A DNA stretch of 64,000 nt, taken from NCBI GenBank assembly GCA_964530525.1, contig CAZHBH010000003.1, positions 1 to 64,000 of the forward strand. The letters run 5' to 3'. The stretch's first letter is position 1. Each line of letters begins with the position of its first letter. A program made the translations under genes and the position numbers. Shown piece after piece: positions 52,797 to 62,417 of this stretch. Source of the stretch: CAYNQN01 sp964530525 (GTDB taxonomy: Bacteria; Actinomycetota; Acidimicrobiia; Acidimicrobiales; Acidimicrobilacustridaceae). The notes below the pieces were generated by a model, which saw nothing but the letters and a program-made list of their open reading frames with translations, was not told where the DNA came from and ran no database searches.

Positions 52797-54404
52797 TCAG
52801 CTGACGTTGCGGCGGGCGAGGCGCTCCCGGATGAGCGCCCTTCGTCGTTGCAGGTCGCGGTAGGTGAGTCGTCTCGTGGTCCTGTCCACGCCGAGGCTGT
52901 CCTTGAAGCCGGTCAGGTCCACCTCGTGCTCTCGGGGGTCGATGCCGATCTCGGTGCTGATGCGTTCGCCGTGGGTCTGCGCGAAGTACACGGAGATGTT
53001 GGTGATCTCCGCGAACAGGTCGAGGTTGGGGGCCAAGGCCGCTATCGCACCGTCGAGGAACACCAGGTTCTTGATGAACAGCATCAGCTCCTTCGGGAGT
53101 CGCGCCCCGTAGGCCAGGAGCTGCTTGGTGGTCCTCTGCATCTCTCCCACCAGCTCGTCGGCGCTCATGGTGGTGGGGTCCACCGGCGGGCGGTCGAGAC
53201 CCAGGTCTCGGGCTACTGCCTCCAGATCCGTGTCGGGGGGCAGGGCCCCGAGGTCGCGCAGCGCGGCGAGCTGCATGGGCACGTCGTTCATGGTCCCGCC
53301 GACCATGAGGCGGAGGAAGGCGAGGCGTTGGGTGTCGTCCATGCGCCCGGTGATCCCGAAGTCGAGCAGAGCCACCCGGTTGTCGGGGAGGACGAAGAGG
53401 TTTCCGGCGTGGAGGTCGCCGTGGAAGACGCCTTCGATGATTGCTCCCTCCAAGAACCCGATCATCCCGGTGCGCACCACCGCCTCGGTGTCGAGGTCCA
53501 CCGCTCGCATCCGCTCCACGTCGTAGAAGGCGAAGCCCTCCAACCTCTCCATCACCAGCACCCTGGGCGACACGAGCCTGGGATGGGGACGAGGCACCAC
53601 GAAGCTCCGCTGGCCCAGGACCGCCAGAGCCTTCGCCACCGCCAGCATGTTGTCGGCTTCAAGGCGGAAGTCCAGCTCCTCCACGATGGTCTCCGCGAAC
53701 AGCTCCACGAGCGCCGGGGGGTTGGCCAGCGATGCCACCGGGATGCGGCCCACGAGGAGGGGGGCCAGCCACGCCAGGACGGCCAGGTCGTCACGGACCA
53801 AGCGGCTCACCGAGGGTCGTTGCACCTTCACCACCACGTCTTCACCGGTCCGCAGCCGCGCCCGGTGGACCTGGGCGATGGAAGCGGCGGCCAGCGGAGC
53901 ACGTTCGAAGCTCTCGAACACCTCGCCGAGGGGGGCGCCGAGCTCCGCTTCGACGACGGCTCGCACGTCGTCGAACGGCTCCGCCGGCACCTTGTCGCGC
54001 AGCCCCTGGAACTCCACGACCACGTCCGGGGGGAAGAGCCCCTCGCCGGCGCTGATGATCTGCCCCAGCTTGATGTAGGTGGGACCTAGCCGCTCCGCAG
54101 CCACCCTCAAGCGGTGGCAGAGGTCCCGGGTGGAGCTCCAGCCACGGGGGTGCGTCCCGTTCCGGGCCTTCCTCCTGCCCCAGAGCCACCAACCCGCCAG
54201 CGCCCTCCCGAGCTGCCAGAGGGTCGTGAAGATCCTGCTGCCCGGTGGGAGAGTCCTCGGCGTGCTCAGCTCCACCGCCTGGCGGTCGGTGACCCAGCGC
54301 ACCGTGGGCACGGATCGCCTCCAGGAGAGGGCCTCGGGCTCGACCAGCCAGGGTGGCTCGTCGCTGAAGGTGCCGTGGGCGAGGTCGGGCGGGGACGGTC
54401 CCAT
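52797..54404 (-). CDS. ABC1/UbiB-family atypical kinase
   Basis: 535 residues. The family's KxGQ motif is YIKLGQIISAGEGLFPPDVV (about residue 105), followed by the Ala-rich loop PLAAASIAQVHRARL, the ion-pair Lys in EDVVVKVQRPS, and the catalytic HGDLHAGNLFVL and VALLDFGITG (HxD and DFG equivalents). C-terminal amphipathic helices follow. UbiB proteins support isoprenoid lipid or quinone metabolism. ATG at 54404 overlaps the cysQ stop by one base, so the two are coupled. Confidence 0.93.
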   Translation of the reverse strand: MGPSPPDLAHGTFSDEPPWLVEPEALSWRRSVPTVRWVTDRQAVELSTPRTLPPGSRIFTTLWQLGRALAGWWLWGRRKARNGTHPRGWSSTRDLCHRLRVAAERLGPTYIKLGQIISAGEGLFPPDVVVEFQGLRDKVPAEPFDDVRAVVEAELGAPLGEVFESFERAPLAAASIAQVHRARLRTGEDVVVKVQRPSVSRLVRDDLAVLAWLAPLLVGRIPVASLANPPALVELFAETIVEELDFRLEADNMLAVAKALAVLGQRSFVVPRPHPRLVSPRVLVMERLEGFAFYDVERMRAVDLDTEAVVRTGMIGFLEGAIIEGVFHGDLHAGNLFVLPDNRVALLDFGITGRMDDTQRLAFLRLMVGGTMNDVPMQLAALRDLGALPPDTDLEAVARDLGLDRPPVDPTTMSADELVGEMQRTTKQLLAYGARLPKELMLFIKNLVFLDGAIAALAPNLDLFAEITNISVYFAQTHGERISTEIGIDPREHEVDLTGFKDSLGVDRTTRRLTYRDLQRRRALIRERLARRNVS

Positions 54405-55183
54405 CACGGGAGCTGCTTCAGGGCCTCTAGCGTCGCGCGAGCCAGCTCTGGTCGGCAGATGACGAGATCGGGGAGGTAGGGGTCCGGGTTGTTGTAAGCG
54501 AGCGGGCTCCCGTCCAGCCTGGAGCAGTGGCAACCAGCGGCCAGGGCCACGGCCACCGGGGCACACGAGTCCCACTCGTACTGGCCCCCGGCGTGCAGGT
54601 AGATGTCCACTTCCCCTCGCACCACGGCCATCGCCTTGGCTCCCGCAGAGCCCATGGGCACCAGCTCTGCCCCGAGGGCTTCGGCGACGTGGGTGGCAGC
54701 GGCGGGGGGTCGGCTGCGCGAGACCGCCATTCGGACCCGGTTGCCGTGCGCGGGAGGGAGCGATGGAGGGTCCTCGGTCGACAGCACCGTGCCGAGCGCC
54801 GGTAGGGCAACCGCTCCCACGACCGGGGCCCCGCCTATCGCGAGCGCCACGTGGACGGCCCAGTCGTCACGTCCTGCTTCGCCGTACTCCCTCGTGCCGT
54901 CGAGGGGGTCGACGATCCAGACGCGGGCCTTGGCCAGGCGGGCCTCCGTGTCGGCCGTCTCCTCCGAGAGCACGCCGTCGTCGGGGACCCGCTCGGCCAG
55001 GGCCCCGAGGATCAGATCGTCCGAGCGCCTGTCTCCTGCGTCTCGCAGCTCGGTGGCCTCCAGCGCGGGGCGAGAGGAGGGATCCCCCAGCCCCCTGCGC
55101 ATCTCAACCAGGAGCTCGCCGGCCCTCCGGGCCAGCTCTCGAGCCAGGGCGTGGTCGGGTTCTGTTGCACGGGTTGGGGCCAA
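54404..55183 (-). CDS. cysQ: CysQ-type 3'(2'),5'-bisphosphate nucleotidase / inositol monophosphatase family
   Basis: 259 residues from a TTG. LSEETADTEARLAKARVWIV with DPLDGTREY (metal-binding Asp pair, about residues 95-103) and GGQYEWDSCAPVAVALAAG (about residue 205) are the family signatures. CysQ removes PAP formed during sulfate assimilation and its gene is divergent from cysDNC here, which supports that role over general inositol phosphatase activity. Confidence 0.9.
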   Translation of the reverse strand: MAPTRATEPDHALARELARRAGELLVEMRRGLGDPSSRPALEATELRDAGDRRSDDLILGALAERVPDDGVLSEETADTEARLAKARVWIVDPLDGTREYGEAGRDDWAVHVALAIGGAPVVGAVALPALGTVLSTEDPPSLPPAHGNRVRMAVSRSRPPAAATHVAEALGAELVPMGSAGAKAMAVVRGEVDIYLHAGGQYEWDSCAPVAVALAAGCHCSRLDGSPLAYNNPDPYLPDLVICRPELARATLEALKQLP

Positions 55184-55203
55184 GGCGATCGTGGGCCTAT
55201 TCT
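55174..55203 (+). promoter_or_regulatory. possible cysDNC promoter
   Basis: TTGGGG (55174-55179), 18-bp spacer, TATTCT (55198-55203) in the only A/T-rich stretch between the divergent cysQ and cysD genes. Weak -35; no riboswitch-like structure seen. Confidence 0.35.
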
Positions 55204-55267
55204 TTACCGGAATTGTCGGGATTCGGACCTCTCACGGCCGTACCCTACGTCGCCAGAAAGCGAGCCG

Positions 55268-56173
55268 ATGGACTACGAGCTGACTCACCTCGCCACCCTC
55301 GAGGCGGAGTCGATCCACATCATCCGCGAGGTCGCCGCCGAGTTCGAGCGGCCCGTGCTCCTCTTCTCGGGAGGCAAGGACTCGGTGGTGATGCTCCACC
55401 TGGCCATGAAGGCCTTCCGTCCGAGCCGGCTCCCGTTCCCGGTGATGCACGTGGACACGGGGCACAACTTCGACGAGGTCATCGAGTTCCGCGATCGCGT
55501 CGTGGCGGAGCACGGCGTGAACCTGGTCGTCGCCAGCGTGGAGGAGTCGATCCGCCAGGGCAAGGTCGTGGACGAGACGGGGCCCCGAGCGAGCCGCAAC
55601 CGGCTGCAGATCACGACCCTCCTCGATGCGATCACCGACAACGGGTTCGACGCGGTCTTCGGCGGGGGCCGGCGCGACGAGGAGAAGGCCAGGGCCAAGG
55701 AGCGCGTCTTCTCGTTTCGAGACGAGTTCGGCCAGTGGGACCCCAAGAACCAGCGACCCGAGCTGTGGAGCCTCTACAACGGCCGCCACCGCCAGGGCGA
55801 GCACATCAGGGTGTTCCCCCTGTCGAACTGGACCGAGCTCGACATATGGCAGTACGTGGAATCAGAGGCGATCGAGCTGCCCGCCATCTACTACGCGCAT
55901 CGAAGGAAGGTGTTCCGTCGTGACGGGATGCTGTTGGCTGTCACCCCCTACGTCACGCTGGCCGAGGACGAGGAGCCGTTCGAGGAGCTCGTCAGGTACC
56001 GCACCGTGGGCGACGCCAGCTGCACCGGGGCCGTGGAGTCGGCCGCGGCGGACGCGGCGGCCGTGATCATGGAGGTCGCCTCCACCCGCATCACCGAGCG
56101 CGGTGCAACCCGCGCGGACGACCGCTTCTCGGAAGCGGCCATGGAGGATCGCAAGAAGGAGGGCTACTTCTGA
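55268..56173 (+). CDS. cysD: sulfate adenylyltransferase subunit 2
   Basis: 301 residues. Makes APS from ATP and sulfate with the GTPase CysN. The PP-loop is PVLLFSGGKDSVVMLHL (about residues 29-45), followed by PVMHVDTGHNFDEVIEFRD, FGGGRRDEEKARAKERVFSF and LSNWTELDIWQYV. ATG at 55268. Its stop overlaps the cysN start (TGATGA). Confidence 0.97.
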   Translation: MDYELTHLATLEAESIHIIREVAAEFERPVLLFSGGKDSVVMLHLAMKAFRPSRLPFPVMHVDTGHNFDEVIEFRDRVVAEHGVNLVVASVEESIRQGKVVDETGPRASRNRLQITTLLDAITDNGFDAVFGGGRRDEEKARAKERVFSFRDEFGQWDPKNQRPELWSLYNGRHRQGEHIRVFPLSNWTELDIWQYVESEAIELPAIYYAHRRKVFRRDGMLLAVTPYVTLAEDEEPFEELVRYRTVGDASCTGAVESAAADAAAVIMEVASTRITERGATRADDRFSEAAMEDRKKEGYF

Positions 56174-57432
56174 TGAGCGAGCTTCTTCGACTTGCCACGG
56201 CGGGCTCGGTCGACGACGGGAAGTCGACCCTCATAGGGCGCCTGCTCTACGACAGCAAGGCCATCTTCGAGGATCAGCTCGAGGCGGTGGAGCGGACCAG
56301 TCGCCAGCGAGGGGACGAGTACACGAACCTGGCTCTGCTCACCGATGGACTCCGTGCCGAGCGTGAGCAGGGCATCACGATCGATGTCGCCTACCGCTAC
56401 TTCGCCACCCCCCGGCGCAAGTTCATAATCGCCGACACCCCGGGGCACCTCCAGTACACCCGCAACATGGTGACGGGCTGCTCCACCGCCGACCTCGCGC
56501 TGATCCTGGTGGACGCCCGCAACGGCATCGTCGAGCAGTCGAGGCGCCACGCCTTCCTCGCCTCGCTCCTGCGGGTGCCCCACCTGGTGCTCTGCGTGAA
56601 CAAGATGGACCTCGTCGACTACGACCAGTCGGTCTTCGAGTCGATCAAGGAGGAGTTCAGGGCCTTCGCCACGAAGCTCGACGTCGCCGACCTGGCGTTC
56701 ATACCGGTGTCGGCGCTGAACGGCGACAACATCGTGCACCGGTCGGAGAACATGGACTGGTACGAGGGCACGTCGCTCCTGCACCACCTCGAAGAGGTGT
56801 TCATCGCCTCCGACCGGAACCTCATCGACGCCCGCTTCCCGGTGCAGTACGTGCTGCGTCCCATGAGCGGCGCCCACCACGACTACCGCGGCTACGCGGG
56901 CACGATCGTGGGGGGAGTGCTCAAGGTCGGCGACGAGGTCCTCGTGCTCCCTTCGGGTTTCACCACCACGATCACAGGCATCGAGACGCCGGCGGGCTCT
57001 GCCCAGGAGGCGTTCGCCCCGATGTCCGTCGCCGTGACGCTCGCCGACGACATCGACATCAGTCGCGGCGACATGATCTGCCGGCCGCACAACCGGCCTT
57101 CGGTCGGACAGGACGTGGACGCCATGGTGTGCTGGATGACCGAGCAGTCGCAGCTCCGCACGGGAGCCAAGCTCGCCATCAAGCACACGACGCGCTCCGC
57201 TCGGGCTCTGGTGAAGGACCTCCACTACCGGCTCGACGTCAACACCCTGCACCGAGACCACGACGCAGAGAGCCTCGGGCTGAACGAGATCGGCCGCGTG
57301 AGCATGCGCACGACGGTTCCGCTGTTCTTCGACGAGTACCGCCGCAACCGCGAGACCGGGAGCTTCGTGCTCATCGACGAGACGACGAACAACACCGTCG
57401 GCGCCGGGATGATCACCGGCCCCACCCAGTAG
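56173..57432 (+). CDS. cysN: sulfate adenylyltransferase subunit 1 (GTPase)
   Basis: 419-residue EF-Tu-like GTPase. P-loop GSVDDGKSTLIGRLLYDS, switch regions REQGITIDVAYRYF and IADTPGHLQYTRNM, and CVNKMDLVDY for guanine; two beta-barrel domains follow. No C-terminal APS-kinase fusion is present, and cysC follows as a separate gene 11 bp later. Confidence 0.97.
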   Translation: MSELLRLATAGSVDDGKSTLIGRLLYDSKAIFEDQLEAVERTSRQRGDEYTNLALLTDGLRAEREQGITIDVAYRYFATPRRKFIIADTPGHLQYTRNMVTGCSTADLALILVDARNGIVEQSRRHAFLASLLRVPHLVLCVNKMDLVDYDQSVFESIKEEFRAFATKLDVADLAFIPVSALNGDNIVHRSENMDWYEGTSLLHHLEEVFIASDRNLIDARFPVQYVLRPMSGAHHDYRGYAGTIVGGVLKVGDEVLVLPSGFTTTITGIETPAGSAQEAFAPMSVAVTLADDIDISRGDMICRPHNRPSVGQDVDAMVCWMTEQSQLRTGAKLAIKHTTRSARALVKDLHYRLDVNTLHRDHDAESLGLNEIGRVSMRTTVPLFFDEYRRNRETGSFVLIDETTNNTVGAGMITGPTQ

Positions 57433-57443
57433 CGAGCGACGAG

Positions 57444-58040
57444 ATGGCCGAGGGCACGAGCCCGGACGTGGTGTGGCACCCAGGCTTGGTCGCCCGCGAG
57501 GCGCGCTGGTCGGCGAGCCAGCTCGGAGGAGCGACGGTGTGGTTCACGGGCCTGTCGGGGTCGGGCAAGTCCTCGGTGGCCGTCGCGGTGGAGGAGTCGC
57601 TCGTGCGATCGGGCAGGGCTGCCTACCTGTTGGACGGTGACAACCTACGGCACGGTCTCAACGGCGACCTCGGCTTCGGTGCCGCCGACCGCGCCGAGAA
57701 CGTCCGTCGCGCCTCGGAGGTCGCACGCCTGTTCGCGGACGCGGGGGTGGTCGCCCTGGTACCTCTGATCTCGCCCTACCGCGCAGACCGCGACAGGGCT
57801 CGCCAGGTTCATCGTGAGGCCGGGCTGAGGTTCTTGGAGGTCTACGTGGACACCCCCGTGGACGAGTGCGAGCGTCGTGATCCCAAGGGTCTCTACGCCA
57901 AGGCCAGGGCGGGGGAGATCACCGGGTTCACGGGTGTGGATGACCCCTACGAGGCTCCCCTCGCACCCGAGTTGGTCCTCACGCCCTCCGACGGCGACCC
58001 CTACGAGCAGGCCCGCAAGGTCTTGGCGCTGCTCGGCTAG
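57444..58040 (+). CDS. cysC: adenylylsulfate kinase
   Basis: 198 residues. Phosphorylates APS to PAPS. ATVWFTGLSGSGKSSVAVAV is the P-loop (about residues 30-49), then LLDGDNLRHGLNGDLGFGAA and ERRDPKGLYAKARAGEITGF with GVDDPYEAP. Third gene of the cys operon; it ends before a strong bidirectional hairpin. Confidence 0.97.
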   Translation: MAEGTSPDVVWHPGLVAREARWSASQLGGATVWFTGLSGSGKSSVAVAVEESLVRSGRAAYLLDGDNLRHGLNGDLGFGAADRAENVRRASEVARLFADAGVVALVPLISPYRADRDRARQVHREAGLRFLEVYVDTPVDECERRDPKGLYAKARAGEITGFTGVDDPYEAPLAPELVLTPSDGDPYEQARKVLALLG

Positions 58041-58096
58041 CAGCTCCTCGGCGGCGGCCAGACCGCAGCTGGTCCCGGTCTTCTGCTCGGGCGCGC

Positions 58097-58125
58097 TGCG
58101 GCCCCGGCCTAAGGCCGGGGCCGCA
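58097..58125. terminator. bidirectional hairpin between cysC and the histone-like gene
   Basis: 13-bp perfect stem TGCGGCCCCGGCC / GGCCGGGGCCGCA with a 3-nt loop, placed between two convergent genes. Confidence 0.75.
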
Positions 58126-58144
58126 AGGTGACCATCTGGGGAGA

Positions 58145-58492
58145 TCAGCGCCGTCGCGCTGCTGCCTTCTTCTTGGTCGCCCGCTTCTTCGCGGGGGCCT
58201 TCTTGGCCGTGGCCTTCTTCTTGGCCGGAGCCTTCTTCTTGGTCGCCCGCTTCTTCGCCGTGGCCTTCTTCTTGGCCGGGCGCTTGGCAGTCGCCTTCTT
58301 CTTGGTCGCCCGCTTCTTCGCGGGGGCCTTCTTCGTGGTGCGCTTGGCAGTCACCTTCTTCTTGGTGGTCCGCTTCTTCGCGGGAGCCTTCTTCGTGGTG
58401 CGCTTGGCTGCTGCCTTCTTCTTGGTGGCCCGCTTCTTGGCGGGCGCTTTCTTGGCCGCCTTCTTGGTGGCGGCTCGCTTTACAGGTGTCAC
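58145..58492 (-). CDS. lysine/alanine-rich histone H1-like protein
   Basis: 115 residues consisting almost wholly of Lys, Ala, Thr, Arg and Pro, in repeats of the type KKAPAKKRATKKK. It resembles the C-terminal tails of histone H1 and of mycobacterial HupB, without a folded HU domain. I start it at GTG 58492, because GAGGAGG lies six bases upstream; a TTG at 58525 is in frame but lacks one. Likely DNA-binding or compacting. The DNA is itself a degenerate repeat of CTTCTTGG/GCC units. Confidence 0.8.
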   Translation of the reverse strand: MTPVKRAATKKAAKKAPAKKRATKKKAAAKRTTKKAPAKKRTTKKKVTAKRTTKKAPAKKRATKKKATAKRPAKKKATAKKRATKKKAPAKKKATAKKAPAKKRATKKKAAARRR

Positions 58493-58699
58493 CGGGCGCC
58501 TCCTCGGCGTGTTGGTTGTTAGCAAAGTTGTAGCAAGTGTTGGAGGCCAAGTGTGGGCTTTCGACGCGCGCGAGGTGCGTCCCTCTCGCGTCCACGTTGC
58601 ATGGGTGTGCTCGCGCGCCCATTGGGTGATACCTGACGAGCACGTACGCGAAGCATCGCAACGGGGTGCGCGCGGACGAGCTCGATCCGTGAGGGCCGA

Positions 58700-61600
58700 C
58701 TAGGTCGGGATGTCTGCGAAGGCCTTTGCGAGGATCTCGCGCTGCTCCTGGTGGTGCACAGCGTGCACTCCTGTGGCCGGACTGCTCGATTCGGGGCGTG
58801 ACACGCGCATGATCTGATGCGTGTCCTCGTGCGCCTCGTAGAAGCGGCCCTTGACGAAGTTCCAGGAGCCCATGTTCTCCGGCTCTTCCTGGAGCCAGAC
58901 GATCTGGCGGGCGTTGGGGTAGCGCTCGAGGACCTCTGCCACTCGGGCCGCGGGCCACGGGAACAGCTGCTCCACACGGACGATCGCCGCAGGGGTGCCC
59001 GACTCGTCGCGAGCGGCCATGGCTTCGTAGGCCACCTTCCCGGAGGTGAAGACGACCCTGCGGACGGAGCCGGGATCGTCGACACCCGGGTCGTCCAGGA
59101 CCTCCTGGAACGACCCTTCGGTCAGCTCCGAGATGTGCGAGCGCGCCGAGCGTGCACGCAGCAGCGACTTGGGCGTGAAGACCACCAGCGGCTTGCGCAC
59201 CTCGGAGCGCGCCTGACGCCGCAGGAGGTGGAAGTACTGGGCCGCGGTGGTGGGGTTGCAGCACCGGATGTTGTCGTTGGCCGCCAAGGTCAAGAAGCGC
59301 TCGATGCGCGCCGAGGAGTGCTCGGGACCCTGGCCCTCGTAGCCGTGCGGCAGGAGCATCACCAGGCCGGACCGCTGGTCCCACTTGTCCTCGGCTGTCA
59401 CGACGAACTGGTCGATGATCACCTGGGCGCCGTTCATGAAGTCGCCGAACTGCGCCTCCCAGATCACCAGGGCGTCCTCGTTCTCCACCGAGTACCCGTA
59501 CTCGAAGCCCAGCACGGCGAACTCCGAGAGGAGGGAGTCGTAGAGCCAGAACCGGGCGCCGTCCTGGGCGACCGAGCGCAGCGGCACGTGCTCCTCGCCG
59601 GTCTCGTAGCAGACGAGCACCGCGTGGCGGTGGGAGAACGTCCCCCGGCGGGTGTCCTCCCCCGATAGCCGCACAGATCGGCCCTCGTTCAGGAGGGTGC
59701 CGAAGGCGAGGGCTTCGCCGAGGGCCCAGTCGACCTCGCCCTGCTCCACGTACATCGCGTGTCGGGCATCGAACTGCCTGACGAGCTTCGGGTGAGTGGA
59801 GAAGCCCTCCGGCACGGTCTCCAGGGCTGCGAACACCTCGTCGAGGACCCCACGGTCGACCGACGTCTCCACCGCGGGGGCGGCGTGCGCCTTGGAACGC
59901 GGCTTGTAGTCGGAGGGTTCGGGTGGGGTGTGCGAGCGCGTCTCGTCGAGGGCGCCCTGGAGGCGGCGTCCGAAGTCGTCGAGAGCCGCCTCGGCCTCCT
60001 CCAGGGAGATGTCGCCGCGCTTCACGAGGGCCTCGGTGTAGAGCTTGCGGACAGAGCGCTTGGCCTCGATCCGCTTGTACATGATGGGCTGCGTGTAGCT
60101 GGGGTCGTCCGCCTCGTTGTGGCCCTGCCGGCGGTAGCAGAGCATGTCGATCACCACGTCGCGGTGGAAGGCCTGGCGGTACGCGAACGCGAGCCGCGCC
60201 ACCTGCGTGCACGCCTCCGGGTCGTCGCCGTTCACGTGGAGGATGGGAGCCTGGACCATCTTGGCCACGTCGGTCGCGTACTCCGACGAGCGGGCTGCAG
60301 CGGGTGGTGTGGTGAAGCCCAGTTGGTTGTTGATGATCAGGTGGATCGTCCCACCCACGCGGTAGCCCCTCACCTGGCTGAGGTTCAGCGTCTCGGCCAC
60401 CACGCCTTGACCCGCGAACGCGGCGTCTCCGTGGATGAGCAGGGGGAGCACCGCGTAGTTCCCCGGGGGCTCGATGAGGTCCATCTTCGCCCGAGCCATG
60501 CCGACGACGACCGGGTCGACCGCCTCCAGGTGGGAGGGGTTGGCCGCCAGGCCGACGGGGATCACGTTGCCCTTGGGGCTCACGAACTTGCCGCTCTGGC
60601 CCAGGTGGTACTTGACGTCCCCCGATCCTTGGATCGAGTCGGGGTCGATGTTGCCCTCGAACTCGCTGAAGAGCTGCTGGTAGCTCTTGCCCACGATGTT
60701 CACGAGGACGTTCAGGCGACCCCTGTGCGCCATCCCCATCATGACCGAGTCCATGTGGCTGTCGGCCGCCTCGCTGAGGATGGCGTCGAGCAAGGGGATG
60801 GCCGACTCTGCCCCGTCTATGCCGAAGCGCTTCTGCCCCACGTACTTGGTGTTGAGGAACCTCTCCAGGGCCTCGGCGGCGTTCAGGCGCTCGAGGATGT
60901 GGCGCTTCTCGGCGGTGGTCAGCTCGAACGAGGCGCCCTCCACCTGCTCTTGGATCCAGCGCTTCTGAGCGGGCTCCGAGATGTGCATGTACTCGATGCC
61001 GATCGATCGGCAGTAGGCGTCACGCAGGAGGTGCAGCAGATCGCCGAGGCGCATGGTCTCGCGCCCGGCGATGCCACCCGTGAGGAACTCTCGGTCAAGG
61101 TCCCAGATGGTCAACCCGTAGGTGGCGGGATCGAGCTCGGGATGCATCACCGGCTCTTCGGCCGAGAGCGGGTCGAGGTCGGCGATCAGGTGGCCTCGCA
61201 CCCGGTGCATGTTCACGAGGGCCTGCACCTTGAGCTGCTTGCGCAGCATCGCAGAGTCGTGCTCGGCGGGGTTCACGTCCCGGCGCCAGCGCACCGCCTC
61301 GTAGGGAACGCCCAGGTCTCGGAAGATGCGCTCGTAGAAGTCGTGCGCGCCGAGGAGGAGCTCGTGGACGCGCTGGAGGAACAGCCCCGACTCCGCACCC
61401 TGGATGATGCGGTGGTCGTAGGTGGAGCTGATCGTCATCACCTTCGAGACGCCGAGGTCGGCGAGCTTTCCGGGGTCGGCCCCCTGGTACTCGGCAGGGA
61501 AGTCGAGTGCTCCAACCCCGACGATCGTGCCCTGGCCCACCATCAGGCGGGGCACCGACTGGGTGGTCCCTATCGTTCCGGGGTTCGTGAGCGTCACCGT

Positions 61601-62311
61601 GACGCCGCTGAAGTCGTCGGGGCTGAGCTGGTTGTTGCGCACCTTGCGGATCAGGTCCTGGTACGCACGCCAGTAGGCGTCGAAGCCGAGCGTGTCCGCC
61701 TGGCGGATGCACGGCACCAGGAGCGTCCGGCTGCCGTCCGACTTCTCCACGTCGACAGCGAGGCCGAGCCCCACGTGCTCGTGGCGGACCACCCTGGGCT
61801 TGCCGTCGGATCCGGGGACGAAGGCCGAGCTCATCACCGGGACGCCGTCCGCGATCGCGCGCACGACGGCGTAGCCGATGATGTGGGTGAAGCTCACCTT
61901 CCCCTGCTGCTTGCGCTCCAGGTAGTCGTTGATGATGGAGCGGTTGACCTCGAGCAGCTTCGCCGGGACGTCGCGGTAGCTGGTCGCCGTCGGGACGGTG
62001 AGGCTGGTCTCCATGTTCGCCACCACGCGGGCAGCGGCTCCTCGCAACGGCTCACCGACCTCTTCGACCTCTCCGGCGCCGCCGCCGGGGGCCTCGCCTC
62101 CCGGACCCGCCGAAGTCCCCGCGGGGCGGTCGGCCGCCGGTTCCGCTGGTTGGGGGGCGGGCCCCGGTTCGGCCGAAGGGCGATAGTCCTTGAAGAACTC
62201 CTGCCAGCTCTCGCTCACCGATGACGGATCGTCGAGGTACTGGTGGTACATCTCGTCGACCAACCAGGCGTTGGGACCGGCGAAGGAGGAGGGGGGAATA
62301 CCGTCAGTCAC
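58700..62311 (-). CDS. kgd: multifunctional 2-oxoglutarate decarboxylase/dehydrogenase (E1-E2 fusion)
   Basis: 1203 residues from a GTG at 62311. Order: short N-terminal segment (NAWLVDEMYHQYLDDPSSVS), Pro/Ala-rich linker (about 45-80), E2-type acyltransferase domain (about 90-330, ending TISSTYDHRIIQGAESG), then the ThDP-dependent E1 with MGMAHRGRLNVLVNIVGKSY, GDVKYHLGQSGKF, LIINNQLGFTTPP and YRRQGHNEADDPSYTQP. There is no lipoyl domain, as in mycobacterial Kgd. It feeds the TCA cycle. A long antisense frame across it is a GC shadow. Confidence 0.96.
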   Translation of the reverse strand: MTDGIPPSSFAGPNAWLVDEMYHQYLDDPSSVSESWQEFFKDYRPSAEPGPAPQPAEPAADRPAGTSAGPGGEAPGGGAGEVEEVGEPLRGAAARVVANMETSLTVPTATSYRDVPAKLLEVNRSIINDYLERKQQGKVSFTHIIGYAVVRAIADGVPVMSSAFVPGSDGKPRVVRHEHVGLGLAVDVEKSDGSRTLLVPCIRQADTLGFDAYWRAYQDLIRKVRNNQLSPDDFSGVTVTLTNPGTIGTTQSVPRLMVGQGTIVGVGALDFPAEYQGADPGKLADLGVSKVMTISSTYDHRIIQGAESGLFLQRVHELLLGAHDFYERIFRDLGVPYEAVRWRRDVNPAEHDSAMLRKQLKVQALVNMHRVRGHLIADLDPLSAEEPVMHPELDPATYGLTIWDLDREFLTGGIAGRETMRLGDLLHLLRDAYCRSIGIEYMHISEPAQKRWIQEQVEGASFELTTAEKRHILERLNAAEALERFLNTKYVGQKRFGIDGAESAIPLLDAILSEAADSHMDSVMMGMAHRGRLNVLVNIVGKSYQQLFSEFEGNIDPDSIQGSGDVKYHLGQSGKFVSPKGNVIPVGLAANPSHLEAVDPVVVGMARAKMDLIEPPGNYAVLPLLIHGDAAFAGQGVVAETLNLSQVRGYRVGGTIHLIINNQLGFTTPPAAARSSEYATDVAKMVQAPILHVNGDDPEACTQVARLAFAYRQAFHRDVVIDMLCYRRQGHNEADDPSYTQPIMYKRIEAKRSVRKLYTEALVKRGDISLEEAEAALDDFGRRLQGALDETRSHTPPEPSDYKPRSKAHAAPAVETSVDRGVLDEVFAALETVPEGFSTHPKLVRQFDARHAMYVEQGEVDWALGEALAFGTLLNEGRSVRLSGEDTRRGTFSHRHAVLVCYETGEEHVPLRSVAQDGARFWLYDSLLSEFAVLGFEYGYSVENEDALVIWEAQFGDFMNGAQVIIDQFVVTAEDKWDQRSGLVMLLPHGYEGQGPEHSSARIERFLTLAANDNIRCCNPTTAAQYFHLLRRQARSEVRKPLVVFTPKSLLRARSARSHISELTEGSFQEVLDDPGVDDPGSVRRVVFTSGKVAYEAMAARDESGTPAAIVRVEQLFPWPAARVAEVLERYPNARQIVWLQEEPENMGSWNFVKGRFYEAHEDTHQIMRVSRPESSSPATGVHAVHHQEQREILAKAFADIPT

Positions 62312-62417
62312 ACCCCCGAGCCTACCGGTCGGCCATGTGTGGGATTCCCCCCCTCGGTGACTCCATCGCCTGGCGCGGAGGGCGATGGGGCAGAGGGGAG
62401 TTCCGTAGAGTGTCCCG

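Noticed and set aside
58145..58492. CRISPR-like repeat array
   Set aside because: The repeated CTTCTTGG/GCC units are irregular, lack unique spacers and encode the Lys/Ala-rich protein in frame.
59759..62224. 821-codon plus-strand open frame across kgd
   Set aside because: Antisense shadow of a high-GC gene; the His/Leu/Val-rich composition matches no family, while the minus strand encodes a full Kgd.
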